Shown: positions 1-6,605, numbered from the stretch's first letter. The stretch is 8,793 nt of DNA from an uncultured Oscillospiraceae bacterium (GCA_934572445.1 CAKTLD010000084.1:1-8793); one strand, 5' to 3'. Notes: generated from the sequence alone by a model not told the origin. Numbers and translations are program-made.

Positions 1-1368
1 GGGGATTGGATGAATTACTGGTATGAAAATCACTGCAAGCCATCCATCCGCCCCACTACGCAGAAGGGCTATGAGGAGTGGATCTATGTCCACGCTATTC
101 CCGGTCTCGGGTATATCCCGCTGAATAAGCTGACGCAGGCAGACTGCCAGAAGTTCCTGAACGAGATGAAGGCCAACGGCAGAAAAACACATCGGGACAC
201 CAAGGGGCCGGAGATGGCGGAGCGTTCGGTGCGAAGCTGCTATCATGTAATACGGATGGCGCTGGACAGGGCGGTGAAGGATGGCTTGATCAAGAAAAAC
301 CCCATCCTCGGCGTCAAGCTCCCACCGCCGGAGCCGAAAGAAATGAAGGTGCTGTCCAAAGAAGAAATTCAGCGATTTCTGATACAGGCCAAAGCGGAGG
401 GGATGTACGAACTTTTCCTGCTGGAGCTGACCACAGGACTTCGCCGGGGTGAGATACTGGCACTCACATGGGATGACCTGAACTTTGAGACAGGGGAACT
501 CCATATCAGCAAGCAGGTCACACCGGTTGGCGGTAAGAATATCATCAGCGAGCCGAAAACAAAAGCAGCGTTTCGCACGATCATCCTGCCGCCAGTCATG
601 GTAGGACTTCTGCGGGAATATCGGAAAGAAGTATTCTCCCCGCTGATGTTCCCGTCCCGCATCAAGCCGAACCAGCCCATCGACCCCAGCTATGTCCGCA
701 AGCGGCTCCAGCAGATATTGGAACGGGCAGACTGCAAAAAGGTGCGCTTTCACGATCTGCGCCATACCTTCGCCACCATGTCACTGGAACACGGCATGGA
801 TGTGAAGACACTGTCCGCCATCATTGGCCATGTCTCCGCCAAGACCACGCTGAATATCTACACCCACATTACCAACGAAATGCAGGAAAATGCCGCAGCC
901 AGCATCGACCGCGGCATCGCAAAGGCAGAAATATCCCGACAGAAAGCAGAAGCTGCATCAGAGGCGCAGAGGTTTGAACCGTACACACCGCCGCGCCGCA
1001 GACCCGGCACGGGCTACATCAAGCAGCTCAAGGAGGATCTGTGGGAGGGACGGTACTCGCCCGTCTGGCCAGACGGCAAGAAGCACTCCCGCAATGTATA
1101 TGGCCGCACGCGGGAGGAATGTGAGGAAAAGCTGGCGAAGCTGATCCTGCAAATGAAAGCGGAGATCGCTGTCCTGCGGAATGGGACGGCTGCGGAGTAT
1201 CCAGACGGCGTCAGCCCCAAGAAAAAGCAGCTGGCGGAGTACCTGCGCCAGCACCCCGGCGTGAGCAATAAAAGCTATATCGCACGGGAAACAGGCATGG
1301 ACCGCACCACGGTGCAGAAATACTATGATGAGGTCAGAGCAGAACTTGCCGCACCGGCAAACACATAA
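1..1368 (+). CDS. Tyrosine recombinase (integrase) of an integrative element, 5' end outside the window
   Basis: Site-specific recombinase expected to integrate and excise the element whose end lies here. The first ATG is at 10, but the frame is open to base 1 (G-D-W before that Met) and the protein starts inside the SAM-like core-binding domain, so the true start is probably upstream. Numbering from the ATG at 10: core-binding domain about 1-105, catalytic domain about 112-295. The full catalytic set is visible: R145 in TTGLRRGE, K183 in EPKTK, H248 and R251 in HDLRHTF, H274 in IIGH, and nucleophile Y284 in LNIYTH. A 150-residue extension follows: a GYIKQLKEDLWEGRY segment (about 338-390) resembling an AP2-like arm-binding domain, then a helix-turn-helix-like tail (about 405-445). 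The gene is convergent with tRNA-Ala and ends 138 bp from its 3' end. Its base composition looks less GC-rich than the dnaX side. Family assignment is firm; the role of the extension is inferred. Confidence 0.93.
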   Translation, partial: GDWMNYWYENHCKPSIRPTTQKGYEEWIYVHAIPGLGYIPLNKLTQADCQKFLNEMKANGRKTHRDTKGPEMAERSVRSCYHVIRMALDRAVKDGLIKKNPILGVKLPPPEPKEMKVLSKEEIQRFLIQAKAEGMYELFLLELTTGLRRGEILALTWDDLNFETGELHISKQVTPVGGKNIISEPKTKAAFRTIILPPVMVGLLREYRKEVFSPLMFPSRIKPNQPIDPSYVRKRLQQILERADCKKVRFHDLRHTFATMSLEHGMDVKTLSAIIGHVSAKTTLNIYTHITNEMQENAAASIDRGIAKAEISRQKAEAASEAQRFEPYTPPRRRPGTGYIKQLKEDLWEGRYSPVWPDGKKHSRNVYGRTREECEEKLAKLILQMKAEIAVLRNGTAAEYPDGVSPKKKQLAEYLRQHPGVSNKSYIARETGMDRTTVQKYYDEVRAELAAPANT

Positions 1369-1374
1369 AACGAA

Positions 1375-1417
1375 AATCCGCAGGTGGTGAGGGGCTGCTA
1401 CTCACCGCCTGCGGATT
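1375..1417 (-). terminator. Long hairpin with U-rich tail on the minus strand
   Basis: AATCCGCAGGTGGTGAG (1375-1391) pairs with CTCACCGCCTGCGGATT (1401-1417), giving 17 pairs with one possible U-G and a 9-base loop. On the minus strand the stem is followed by TTCGTTTTATG, so it fits a back-up terminator for minus-strand transcripts running past the tRNA towards the integrase. On the plus strand it is followed by CCAAAAG, which is poor for termination. It lies 6 bp after the integrase stop and could instead act as a 3'-protecting hairpin or as a structural part of the element end. Confidence 0.55.
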
Positions 1418-1423
1418 CCAAAA

Positions 1424-1464
1424 GTGGTCAGGATTTTCTGCCGTCTGTGGTATAATTGTGGTCA
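1424..1464 (+). repeat. Short GTGGT direct repeats next to the element end
   Basis: GTGGTCA occurs at 1424-1430 and again at 1458-1464, and TGTGGT occurs at 1446-1451 and 1457-1462, the latter two 11 bp apart. Short same-direction repeats between an integrase gene and its attachment site are where arm-type integrase sites are found. No binding preference can be read from sequence alone, and the repeats are short enough to be chance. Confidence 0.3.
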
Positions 1465-1467
1465 AAC

Positions 1468-1500
1468 GAAAAATCACCGCCGAATTGGCGGTGATTTTTC
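1468..1500. terminator. Bidirectional intrinsic terminator between integrase and tRNA-Ala
   Basis: GAAAAATCACCGCC (1468-1481) and GGCGGTGATTTTTC (1487-1500) form a perfect 14-bp stem with a 5-base GAATT loop. The GC-rich upper stem with an A/T base gives a U-run on either strand. It lies 6 bp past the CCA end of the minus-strand tRNA, as expected for its terminator, and also ends plus-strand transcription coming from the integrase. Confidence 0.85.
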
Positions 1501-1506
1501 TCGAAA

Positions 1507-1550
1507 TGGTGGACCCAAAGGGATTCGAACCCTCGACCTCTCGGATGCGA
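1507..1550. other. Probable attachment site (attL/attR) in the 3' half of tRNA-Ala
   Basis: The integrase gene abuts the 3' end of an intact tRNA gene, the usual arrangement when an element inserts into a tRNA 3' end and rebuilds the gene with its own copy of that end. The crossover would lie between the anticodon loop and the CCA end. The exact core cannot be fixed because the other end of the element, carrying the second copy, is outside the window. Coordinates are approximate. Confidence 0.45.
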
Positions 1551-1582
1551 ACCGAACGCTCTCCCAGCTGAGCTATGGGCCC
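1507..1582 (-). tRNA. tRNA-Ala (anticodon CGC)
   Basis: A complete 76-nt cloverleaf with encoded CCA (1507-1509). Read on the minus strand: acceptor GGGCCCA pairs with TGGGTCC, D arm GCTC/GAGC, anticodon stem TTCGG/CCGAG with loop TTCGCAT, five-base variable region AGGTC, and T arm GAGGG-TTCGAAT-CCCTT. The third acceptor pair is G3-U70, the known identity element for alanyl-tRNA synthetase, agreeing with anticodon CGC, which reads GCG. No convincing promoter lies just upstream, so it is probably transcribed from the promoter at 1781-1809 through the decayed copy. A terminator follows at 1468-1500. Confidence 0.95.
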
Positions 1583-1677
1583 ATATCGCCGCTTTTTGCA
1601 GGTTTTTGCAACAAAAAGCAGATTTTCAAGTTTTTCGATTTTAGAAGATTCCGGAGGAAATTCTCTCCGAAAACATG

Positions 1678-1750
1678 GGCTGAAACTCGCAGGTCGATGT
1701 GCGACCATAGGGATGCGAACCGTACGCTCTCCCAACTGAGCTACAGGCCC
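1678..1750 (-). pseudogene. Decayed tRNA-Ala(CGC) copy
   Basis: The 5' half is tRNA-like on the minus strand: GGGCCTG acceptor strand, D arm GCTC-AGTTGGGA-GAGC, and anticodon loop TTCGCAT identical to the intact copy. The 3' half has failed. The anticodon stem TACGG/CCCTA has a C-C mismatch, the variable region is only about three bases, the T arm is at best TCGCA/TGCGA around an eight-base loop without TTCGAAT, and the acceptor partner is reduced to something like CAGCCC with no CCA. The 5' half differs from the intact tRNA in the acceptor, D loop and anticodon stem, so it is not a recent duplicate. The left boundary is approximate. Confidence 0.75.
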
Positions 1751-1776
1751 AAAAACGCGCTGAACTTCTCAGCGCG
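1751..1776 (-). terminator. Hairpin plus U-run in the tRNA leader
   Basis: On the minus strand CGCGCTGA and TCAGCGCG form a perfect 8-bp stem (bases 1756-1763 and 1769-1776) with loop GAAGT, followed directly by TTTTT (1751-1755) and then the G of the pseudo-tRNA. It has the form of an intrinsic terminator but begins at about the expected transcription start of the promoter at 1781-1809. It could attenuate the tRNA transcript or simply be a structured 5' leader removed in processing. Confidence 0.6.
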
Positions 1777-1780
1777 GATT

Positions 1781-1809
1781 ATCATAACATACTTTTTTCG
1801 ATTTGTGAA
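1781..1809 (-). promoter_or_regulatory. Promoter of the tRNA-Ala locus
   Basis: On the minus strand TTCACA (1804-1809) is followed after exactly 17 bases by TATGAT (1781-1786), each a 5 of 6 match to the sigma-A boxes. It points at the two tRNA-Ala copies and is divergent from the SRP RNA promoter; the two -35 boxes are 20 bp apart. Confidence 0.75.
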
Positions 1810-1829
1810 GTCCCTTTTTTATTTTTCTG

Positions 1830-1858
1830 TTGAAATTTTTTCGGAAGTATAGTAGAAT
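1830..1858 (+). promoter_or_regulatory. Promoter of the SRP RNA - dnaX unit
   Basis: TTGAAA (1830-1835), a 17-base spacer, and TAGAAT (1853-1858). Start of transcription is expected near 1865, just before the 5' strand of the SRP RNA terminal helix at 1872. Confidence 0.75.
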
Positions 1859-1865
1859 ACTATCT

Positions 1866-2010
1866 GTTCAACTCCTCCGCATACAGCTGCGGAACCGGTC
1901 TTGCGCAATGGATGCCTGCGAACCATGTCAGGCGGGGAACCGAGCAGCATTAAGCGGGACCAGCCATGTGCCGCAAGGGCGCCGGTCCCGCAGCTGTATC
2001 CGGAGGAGTA
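1866..2010 (+). ncRNA. ffs: Signal recognition particle RNA, small bacterial (4.5S) type
   Basis: RNA scaffold of the signal recognition particle; it binds Ffh and works with FtsY in co-translational targeting of membrane proteins. The core helix 8 is plain: GTCAGG, then GG-GGAA-CC with the GGAA tetraloop at 1936-1939, then GAGCAGC followed by ATTAAG. The ends form a long terminal helix: 1872-1892 pairs with 1988-2008 over 21 positions with one mismatch, and CTTGCG (1900-1905) pairs with CGCAAG (1972-1977) further in. At about 140 nt it is the short form without an Alu domain. Location directly upstream of dnaX matches the scr-dnaX order of Bacillus. No terminator separates it from dnaX, so it is probably cut from a longer transcript. 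End coordinates are approximate. Confidence 0.9.
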
Positions 2011-2035
2011 TTTCTATCAAAAGGGAGGGCTGCGG

Positions 2036-3742
2036 ATGTATCAGGCGCTTTACCGCAAGTGGCGGCCGAAGACCTTTGCCGACGTGGTCGGGCAGGAGCA
2101 TATCACCTCCACGCTGCGCCGTCAGGTGGCCGAGGGTCGGCTGTCGCACGCCTACCTTTTCACTGGCACGCGCGGCACGGGCAAGACGACCTGCGCAAAG
2201 ATCCTGGCGCGCGCGGTCAACTGCGAGCATCCGGTGGACGGAGACCCCTGCAACCGCTGCCCGAGCTGCCTCGGCATTGAAAGCGGGCGTCTGCTCGACG
2301 TGGTCGAGCTGGACGCGGCGTCCAACAACGGCGTGGACAGCGTGCGCGCGCTGCGCGACGAGGCCATCTATTCGCCCGCGCAGGTGAAAAAGCGCGTGTA
2401 TATCGTTGATGAAGTCCACATGCTCTCGACACCCGCGTTCAACGCGCTGCTCAAGATCCTGGAGGAGCCGCCCGAGCATCTGATGTTCATTCTGGCAACG
2501 ACGGAGCTGCACAAGGTACCCGCAACGATCCTGTCGCGCTGTCAGCGCTTTGCCTTCCGCCGCATCCTGCCCAAGGATATCATCGCGCGGCTCAGCTATA
2601 TCGCCGGGCAGGAGGGCATCGACCTCCGTCCCGACGGCGCGGAGCTGCTGGCCCGCCTTTCCGACGGCGCGCTGCGCGATGCGCTGAGCCTGCTGGACCA
2701 GTGCGCCGCCGCGGGCGGCGCGATCGACGCGAACGCTGTGCTGGACGCTTTGGGCCTTGCCGGCAATGTGCAGACCGCGCGGCTGATGTCGCTCATTTTA
2801 TCGCGCGACGCGCGCGGCGCGCTCACGCTGCTCGGCTCGCTCTACGACGGCGGCAAGGATGTCGGCGCGGTGCTCGGCGAGCTTTCGACCCTCGCGCGCG
2901 AGCTGCTTATCAGCGCAACGGCGGGGGAGGGCGGCGAAAGCCTGCTCAGCGGTGCCTACGACGCCGCAGCGCTCCGGAACCTGCGTGCGCAGGGGACGAG
3001 CGCACGGTTCATTCAGCTTTGTACGATCTTGCAGGAGACGGCGGCGCAGCTCCAGTTCAGCGTGAATCGCCGCACGGACGCCGAGCTGTGCATCCTGAAG
3101 CTCTGTGACGAGACGCTGTCCGGTGACTTGGCGGCGCTCGGCGCGCGCATCGCGCGGCTCGAAGAGCAGATCGCCGCGGGCGTGCAGTTTGCATCGAAGC
3201 ATCCGGCGTCTGCCCCCGCGCCGCAAGAGGCCGCGGAAGCATCTGCGGCGGGCGCAAAGCCCGCCGGGGAAGAACCGCTCCCGTGGGATGAGCCGCCGCT
3301 GCCGGACGATTACGATGCACCGCCGCCCTACGGAGAGCCGGTCGTGCCCGCGCCGAAGACAGCCGCGCCGAAACCGGCGGCGGCTCCCGCTCCCGTTCGG
3401 GAAGCGCCTGCAAGCGACGGCGGCGGGGACGGCGAGGTCTTTCTTCAGCTGATGGAGAGCTACAAGAATCGTCTGACGCCCGACAAGCGCGCTTTCATCG
3501 GTATGGCGCAGGGCGAGGTAAAGGACGGGCTGCTCACTGTCTATTGCGCGACGGAGGTGCAGAAGAACATGCTCGACCAGCCGGCGGTGACGGACGTGCT
3601 GAGCGACGTGACCTCGCGCGCTGTGGGGCAGGAGATCCGCGTGCGCTTTGTCGTGGGCAAGCGCCCGGGCGAGAAAAAGCACGATAAGATGCAGGATCTT
3701 TTACGCATTGGCAGTAAATTTGATAATTTTACAGTAAAATAA
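2036..3742 (+). CDS. dnaX: DNA polymerase III subunit tau/gamma
   Basis: ATPase of the clamp loader, which places the sliding clamp on primed DNA and links the replicative polymerases; 568 aa. The start at 2036 gives the family N-terminus [11 protein letters not shown] and has GGGAGG seven bases upstream; the in-frame ATG at 1901 would put coding sequence inside the SRP RNA and is rejected. Visible motifs: Walker A GTRGTGKT (44-51), zinc cysteines C63, C72, C75 and C78, Walker B VYIVDEVH (121-128), sensor 1 ATT with SRC motif (154-169), and sensor 2 R214 in [13 protein letters not shown] Pro/Ala-rich linker (about 385-470) leads to a C-terminal domain (about 475-568) of the tau type. There is no clear gamma-producing frameshift signal at the domain border. 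Expression should follow the upstream ffs promoter; ybaB follows after 14 bp. Confidence 0.96.
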   Translation: MYQALYRKWRPKTFADVVGQEHITSTLRRQVAEGRLSHAYLFTGTRGTGKTTCAKILARAVNCEHPVDGDPCNRCPSCLGIESGRLLDVVELDAASNNGVDSVRALRDEAIYSPAQVKKRVYIVDEVHMLSTPAFNALLKILEEPPEHLMFILATTELHKVPATILSRCQRFAFRRILPKDIIARLSYIAGQEGIDLRPDGAELLARLSDGALRDALSLLDQCAAAGGAIDANAVLDALGLAGNVQTARLMSLILSRDARGALTLLGSLYDGGKDVGAVLGELSTLARELLISATAGEGGESLLSGAYDAAALRNLRAQGTSARFIQLCTILQETAAQLQFSVNRRTDAELCILKLCDETLSGDLAALGARIARLEEQIAAGVQFASKHPASAPAPQEAAEASAAGAKPAGEEPLPWDEPPLPDDYDAPPPYGEPVVPAPKTAAPKPAAAPAPVREAPASDGGGDGEVFLQLMESYKNRLTPDKRAFIGMAQGEVKDGLLTVYCATEVQKNMLDQPAVTDVLSDVTSRAVGQEIRVRFVVGKRPGEKKHDKMQDLLRIGSKFDNFTVK

Positions 3743-3756
3743 AAGGAGAAACGAAC

Positions 3757-4122
3757 ATGGCAAAGGGTTACAGCGCACGCCGCGGCTTTTCCAACGGCAG
3801 CGGCCAGATGCTCAAACAGCAGCAGATGCAGCAGCAGATCATGAAGATGCAGGAGGATATGCAGAAGGCGCAGCAGGAGGTCGAGGAGAAGACCTTCAGC
3901 GCGAGCGTCGGCGGCGGCGTCGTCAGCGCGACGGTCAACGGCAAGAAGGAGGTCACCGCCATCGCCATCAAGCCTGAGGCGGTCGATCCCGAGGACGTGG
4001 AGATGCTTCAGGATCTGATCATCTCCGCCGTGAACGAGGCGCTGCGCCAGGCGGAGGACGCGATGAGCGGCAAGATGAACGCGCTCACAAGCGGCCTGGG
4101 CCTCGGCGGACTCGGGTTCTGA
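3757..4122 (+). CDS. ybaB: YbaB/EbfC family nucleoid-associated protein
   Basis: Small DNA-binding protein of the YbaB/EbfC family, 121 aa. AAGGAG at 3743-3748, eight bases before the ATG, supports this start, giving an N-terminal tail of about 17 residues before the usual Met-Leu-Lys start region. A Gln/Met-rich helix (18-45) is followed by the family core: [20 protein letters not shown] strand region (about 47-66), then the [13 protein letters not shown] helix region. It ends in a Gly/Leu-rich tail. It lies 14 bp after dnaX, as yaaK does in Bacillus, and is almost certainly co-transcribed. The usual next partner recR is not present; terminators and a convergent operon follow instead. Confidence 0.93.
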   Translation: MAKGYSARRGFSNGSGQMLKQQQMQQQIMKMQEDMQKAQQEVEEKTFSASVGGGVVSATVNGKKEVTAIAIKPEAVDPEDVEMLQDLIISAVNEALRQAEDAMSGKMNALTSGLGLGGLGF

Positions 4123-4147
4123 TTTTTCCTCTTCAAGCAAAAACAAA

Positions 4148-4172
4148 GCCCGCACCGCGGACGGAAACGGGC
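4148..4172 (-). terminator. Second minus-strand terminator of the alaX operon
   Basis: On the minus strand GCCCG and CGGGC close a 15-base GC-rich loop and are followed by TTTGTTTTTG. This is the form of an intrinsic terminator acting on transcripts from the right-hand operon that pass the stronger hairpin at 4177-4214. The stem is only five pairs, so it is the weaker of the two. Confidence 0.5.
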
Positions 4173-4176
4173 AAAT

Positions 4177-4214
4177 AAAGGGGGTATTCTCTTTCCGAAG
4201 AGAATACCCCCTTT
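4177..4214. terminator. Bidirectional terminator between convergent ybaB and alaX
   Basis: AAAGGGGGTATTCTCTT (4177-4193) and AAGAGAATACCCCCTTT (4198-4214) form a perfect 17-bp stem with a four-base loop (TCCG). Minus-strand reading gives a CCCCCTTTATTT tail, plus-strand reading a CCCCCTTTG tail. It lies 55 bp after the ybaB stop and 29 bp after the alaX stop, ending both units. Confidence 0.88.
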
Positions 4215-4242
4215 GCCGTACCTCCGCGCGGTGCGCGGGTGG

Positions 4243-5388
4243 TCATTCCGCGAAAAACTTTTCGATCGCCGCGCGCTCAGCGGAGACGCTGCCCTGCACG
4301 AAGCCCGGCTTGCCGCCGCCGCGGCCGTTCAGTTCCGCGTTCAGTTTTTTCGTAAGCTCACGCAGGTCGCCGCCGGTGCAGCCGATGGCGTACTTGTACG
4401 CGCCGTCCGCGCCGGCAAAGACCGCGCAGCGCCCGCCGCAGGTCTTCATCACCGCGTCGCAGAGCTTGCGCAGGCTGTCGCCCGACAGCTCGTCCTCGAA
4501 AAGCACCACATTGCCTGCGCCCGCATACTGCGCGGCGGTCTGGGCAAAGGCCGTTTCCTCAAGCCGCGCGCAGCGCAGCTTGAGCGCACCGAGCTCGCCC
4601 AGCAGCCGCTCCACGGCGGCATGGCTTGCCGTCGGCTTGACGGAGAGTGCCTGCGAAAGCTGCATGTTCTGTTCCCAGCAGGCGGAAAGATAGCGGTGCG
4701 CCCGCGCGCCGCACAAAAGCTCGATGCGCACACCGTCGCGGAAGCGCTGCACGGAGAGGAACTTTACCAGTCCCACCTGTCCGCTGCGCGCCACATGCGT
4801 GCCGCAGCAGGCGCAGCAGTCCGCCTGCGGGAACGTGACGATACGCACGTCGCCCTCGAGCGGCTTTTTGCTGCGGTAGTCGATCGCGTCCAGCTCCGCG
4901 CCGCGGTGGAGCTGGATGTCGATGGGGTGATCCTCATAAATGTAGCGGTTGGCGGCAGCCTCGATCTCCATGAGCGCGTCCCACGAAATATCGGCGTTGA
5001 AGTCAATGGTGACGATATCCGCGCCCATGTGAAAGCCGACGTTGTCGCAGTGAAAGCGTGTGCAGATCAGGCCCGAGCAGATGTGTTCGCCCGAGTGCTG
5101 CTGCATGTGGTCAAAGCGGCGCGCCCAGTCGATCTCGCCCTCGACGCTCTCGCCCGCGGCGAGCGGCGCGCCGCACAGGTGCGTGACCGTGCCGCCTTTT
5201 TCGTGTACTTCCAGCACCTTCACACCGCCGAGCGTGCCGGTGTCATACGGCTGACCGCCGCCCTCGGGATAAAAGGCGGTCTGGTCAAGCGTGACCGCCC
5301 AGCCGCCCTTCGCCTCCACGCAGGAGGTGACGACGGCGGCAAAACGCCGCAGGAAGGGATTGTCGTAGTAGAGCTTTTTTGTTTCCAT
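4243..5388 (-). CDS. alaX: Alanyl-tRNA editing protein, AlaX type with DHHA1 domain
   Basis: Free-standing homologue of the AlaRS editing domain, expected to hydrolyse wrongly charged Ser- or Gly-tRNA(Ala); 381 aa, the long AlaX form. The N-terminal part (about 1-90) holds PEGGGQPYDTG (41-51), typical of AlaRS editing domains. The zinc site is complete: H98 and H102 in HSGEH, and C194 and H198 in CCGTH. A short coiled region (about 255-290) leads to a DHHA1-like C-terminal domain ending in GRGGGKPGFVQGS (356-368). GGAGG (5396-5400) lies seven bases before the ATG. The preceding nagZ stop is 12 bp upstream, so this is the last gene of a three-gene operon. Substrate preference is inferred from the family only. 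The link to cell-envelope genes is unusual but may be incidental. Confidence 0.93.
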   Translation of the reverse strand: METKKLYYDNPFLRRFAAVVTSCVEAKGGWAVTLDQTAFYPEGGGQPYDTGTLGGVKVLEVHEKGGTVTHLCGAPLAAGESVEGEIDWARRFDHMQQHSGEHICSGLICTRFHCDNVGFHMGADIVTIDFNADISWDALMEIEAAANRYIYEDHPIDIQLHRGAELDAIDYRSKKPLEGDVRIVTFPQADCCACCGTHVARSGQVGLVKFLSVQRFRDGVRIELLCGARAHRYLSACWEQNMQLSQALSVKPTASHAAVERLLGELGALKLRCARLEETAFAQTAAQYAGAGNVVLFEDELSGDSLRKLCDAVMKTCGGRCAVFAGADGAYKYAIGCTGGDLRELTKKLNAELNGRGGGKPGFVQGSVSAERAAIEKFFAE

Positions 5389-5400
5389 ATCGCTTCCTCC

Positions 5401-6585
5401 TCAGTCGATCAGGCCGAGCGCCTGCTTTTCGCGCAGCACGCGGTAAACGTGCGCGTCGATGTCGCTTTCCGCGATCGTGCCGTCCCGCACGGCGGCGATG
5501 ACCTGCGGGATCTGTGTCTGATAGTCGGTGGTCACGATCATGTCGTTGCCCGCCTGAATCGCCAGCACCGCAACGCTGCCGTCCTCGGCGTAGGCCTTGA
5601 CCGCGTCCATCGCAAGGTCGTCCGTCAGAATGACGCCGTCAAAGCCCAGCGTGTCGCGCAGCAGGGCGTGTACCTTCTGCGAGAGCGAGGCGGGATAGGC
5701 GCTGTCCATACACTCGACCACATTGTGGCTTACGAGCACAAACGGCGCGCCCGCCGCGATGCCCGCTTCAAACGGTACCAGGTCGGATTGCTCGAACGTC
5801 GTATACGGGCGTGCGTCGATGGCGATGCCTGTGTGCGTGTCGGCATTGTTGCCGTAGCCGGGGAAGTGCTTCAGAACGCACGCGACGCCCGCCTCCGCAT
5901 AGGCGGGCACGACGCGGGAAATGTAGTCCGCCGTGGCCTGCGCGTTCTGCCCGAAGGTGCGCTCGTAGATGAAATTGTCGGGATTCGTCGAAACATCGCA
6001 CACGGGGGCGAGGTTCACATTCACGCCCAGATCATAGAGGCGGCGGTTGTATTCCTCTGTTTTCTGAGCCATTCCCTCCAGCCCAAGCGCTGCATAGAGC
6101 GACTGCGGGGAGGCAAGCTTTTCGGAGAAGAGATTCGGATTCCGGCTTGCGCGCGTGACCGTGCCGCCCTCCTCGTCGCTGCCGATGAAGAGCGGAAGGT
6201 CTGCCGCGTTTTGATAGCTCTGCAAGGTCTGCGTGAACTGCTCCTCCGTGAGCCAGTTCCCCGCTGCATCCTTATAATCGCGCCCGAAGAGCAGCAGACC
6301 GCCGAGGTGGTAGGCCGCGACATCCTCCGCCGCACCCGCTTCGGGGCAGCGGACAAAGAAGAGCTGCCCGACCTTCTCTTCGAGCGTCATGTCCGCGATC
6401 GCCTCGCGCAGGCGCTGCTCCGCCTGTTCCTCCGGCGTCGGCGTGGGTGTCACGGGGGCGGGATCGTCCGGCTGCGTTGTGGGGGCGGGGGTGTCCGGCT
6501 GAACGGGCGTGTCGTCCGCTTTCTGCGCGCCGCAGGCAGAAAGCAGCAGCATGAGCGCCAGCAGCAGCGTCAGTGTTTTTTTCAT
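5401..6585 (-). CDS. nagZ: Lipoprotein glycoside hydrolase family 3, NagZ-type beta-N-acetylhexosaminidase
   Basis: Probably removes N-acetylglucosamine from cell-wall fragments outside the membrane; 394 aa. The start at 6585 is chosen because AAAGGAGG lies just upstream and a signal peptide follows at once: MKK, hydrophobic core, lipobox LSAC with lipidated C18. An earlier ATG at 6609 adds eight residues and lacks these features. A Thr/Pro/Asp-rich tether spans about 21-52. The GH3 domain shows IGSDEEGGTV (134-143), KHFPGYG (239-245) with the D249-T-H251 dyad of NagZ enzymes, and TDDLAMDA (321-328) with likely nucleophile D322. It is a single-domain form without the C-terminal domain of Bacillus NagZ. 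It lies 20 bp after the LTA-synthase-like gene. Substrate specificity is inferred. Confidence 0.92.
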   Translation of the reverse strand: MKKTLTLLLALMLLLSACGAQKADDTPVQPDTPAPTTQPDDPAPVTPTPTPEEQAEQRLREAIADMTLEEKVGQLFFVRCPEAGAAEDVAAYHLGGLLLFGRDYKDAAGNWLTEEQFTQTLQSYQNAADLPLFIGSDEEGGTVTRASRNPNLFSEKLASPQSLYAALGLEGMAQKTEEYNRRLYDLGVNVNLAPVCDVSTNPDNFIYERTFGQNAQATADYISRVVPAYAEAGVACVLKHFPGYGNNADTHTGIAIDARPYTTFEQSDLVPFEAGIAAGAPFVLVSHNVVECMDSAYPASLSQKVHALLRDTLGFDGVILTDDLAMDAVKAYAEDGSVAVLAIQAGNDMIVTTDYQTQIPQVIAAVRDGTIAESDIDAHVYRVLREKQALGLID

Positions 6586-6605
6586 GGTGAGTCCTCCTTT
6601 TGCTC

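Noticed and set aside
1583..1677. A gene or promoter in the AT-rich spacer between the two tRNA copies
   Set aside because: No open frame with a ribosome binding site and no pair of -35/-10 boxes at good spacing on the minus strand; only a weak 5-bp hairpin near 1652-1671.
1424..1852. A 142-codon plus-strand frame across the tRNA locus
   Set aside because: It runs through both tRNA copies in antisense; the repeated RTLSQLSY words are the reverse complement of the D arms.
2383..2396. A GTGAAAAAG stretch in dnaX as a possible frameshift site for a gamma product
   Set aside because: It lies in the ATPase domain near codon 118, far before the domain border where gamma is made, and lacks the A-AAA-AAG heptamer in the right frame with a following hairpin. 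The similar GAGAAAAAG near 3671 is too close to the end.
2798..3682. A 294-codon minus-strand frame within dnaX
   Set aside because: Lies wholly opposite the conserved dnaX gene and is Arg/Leu/His-rich without motifs.
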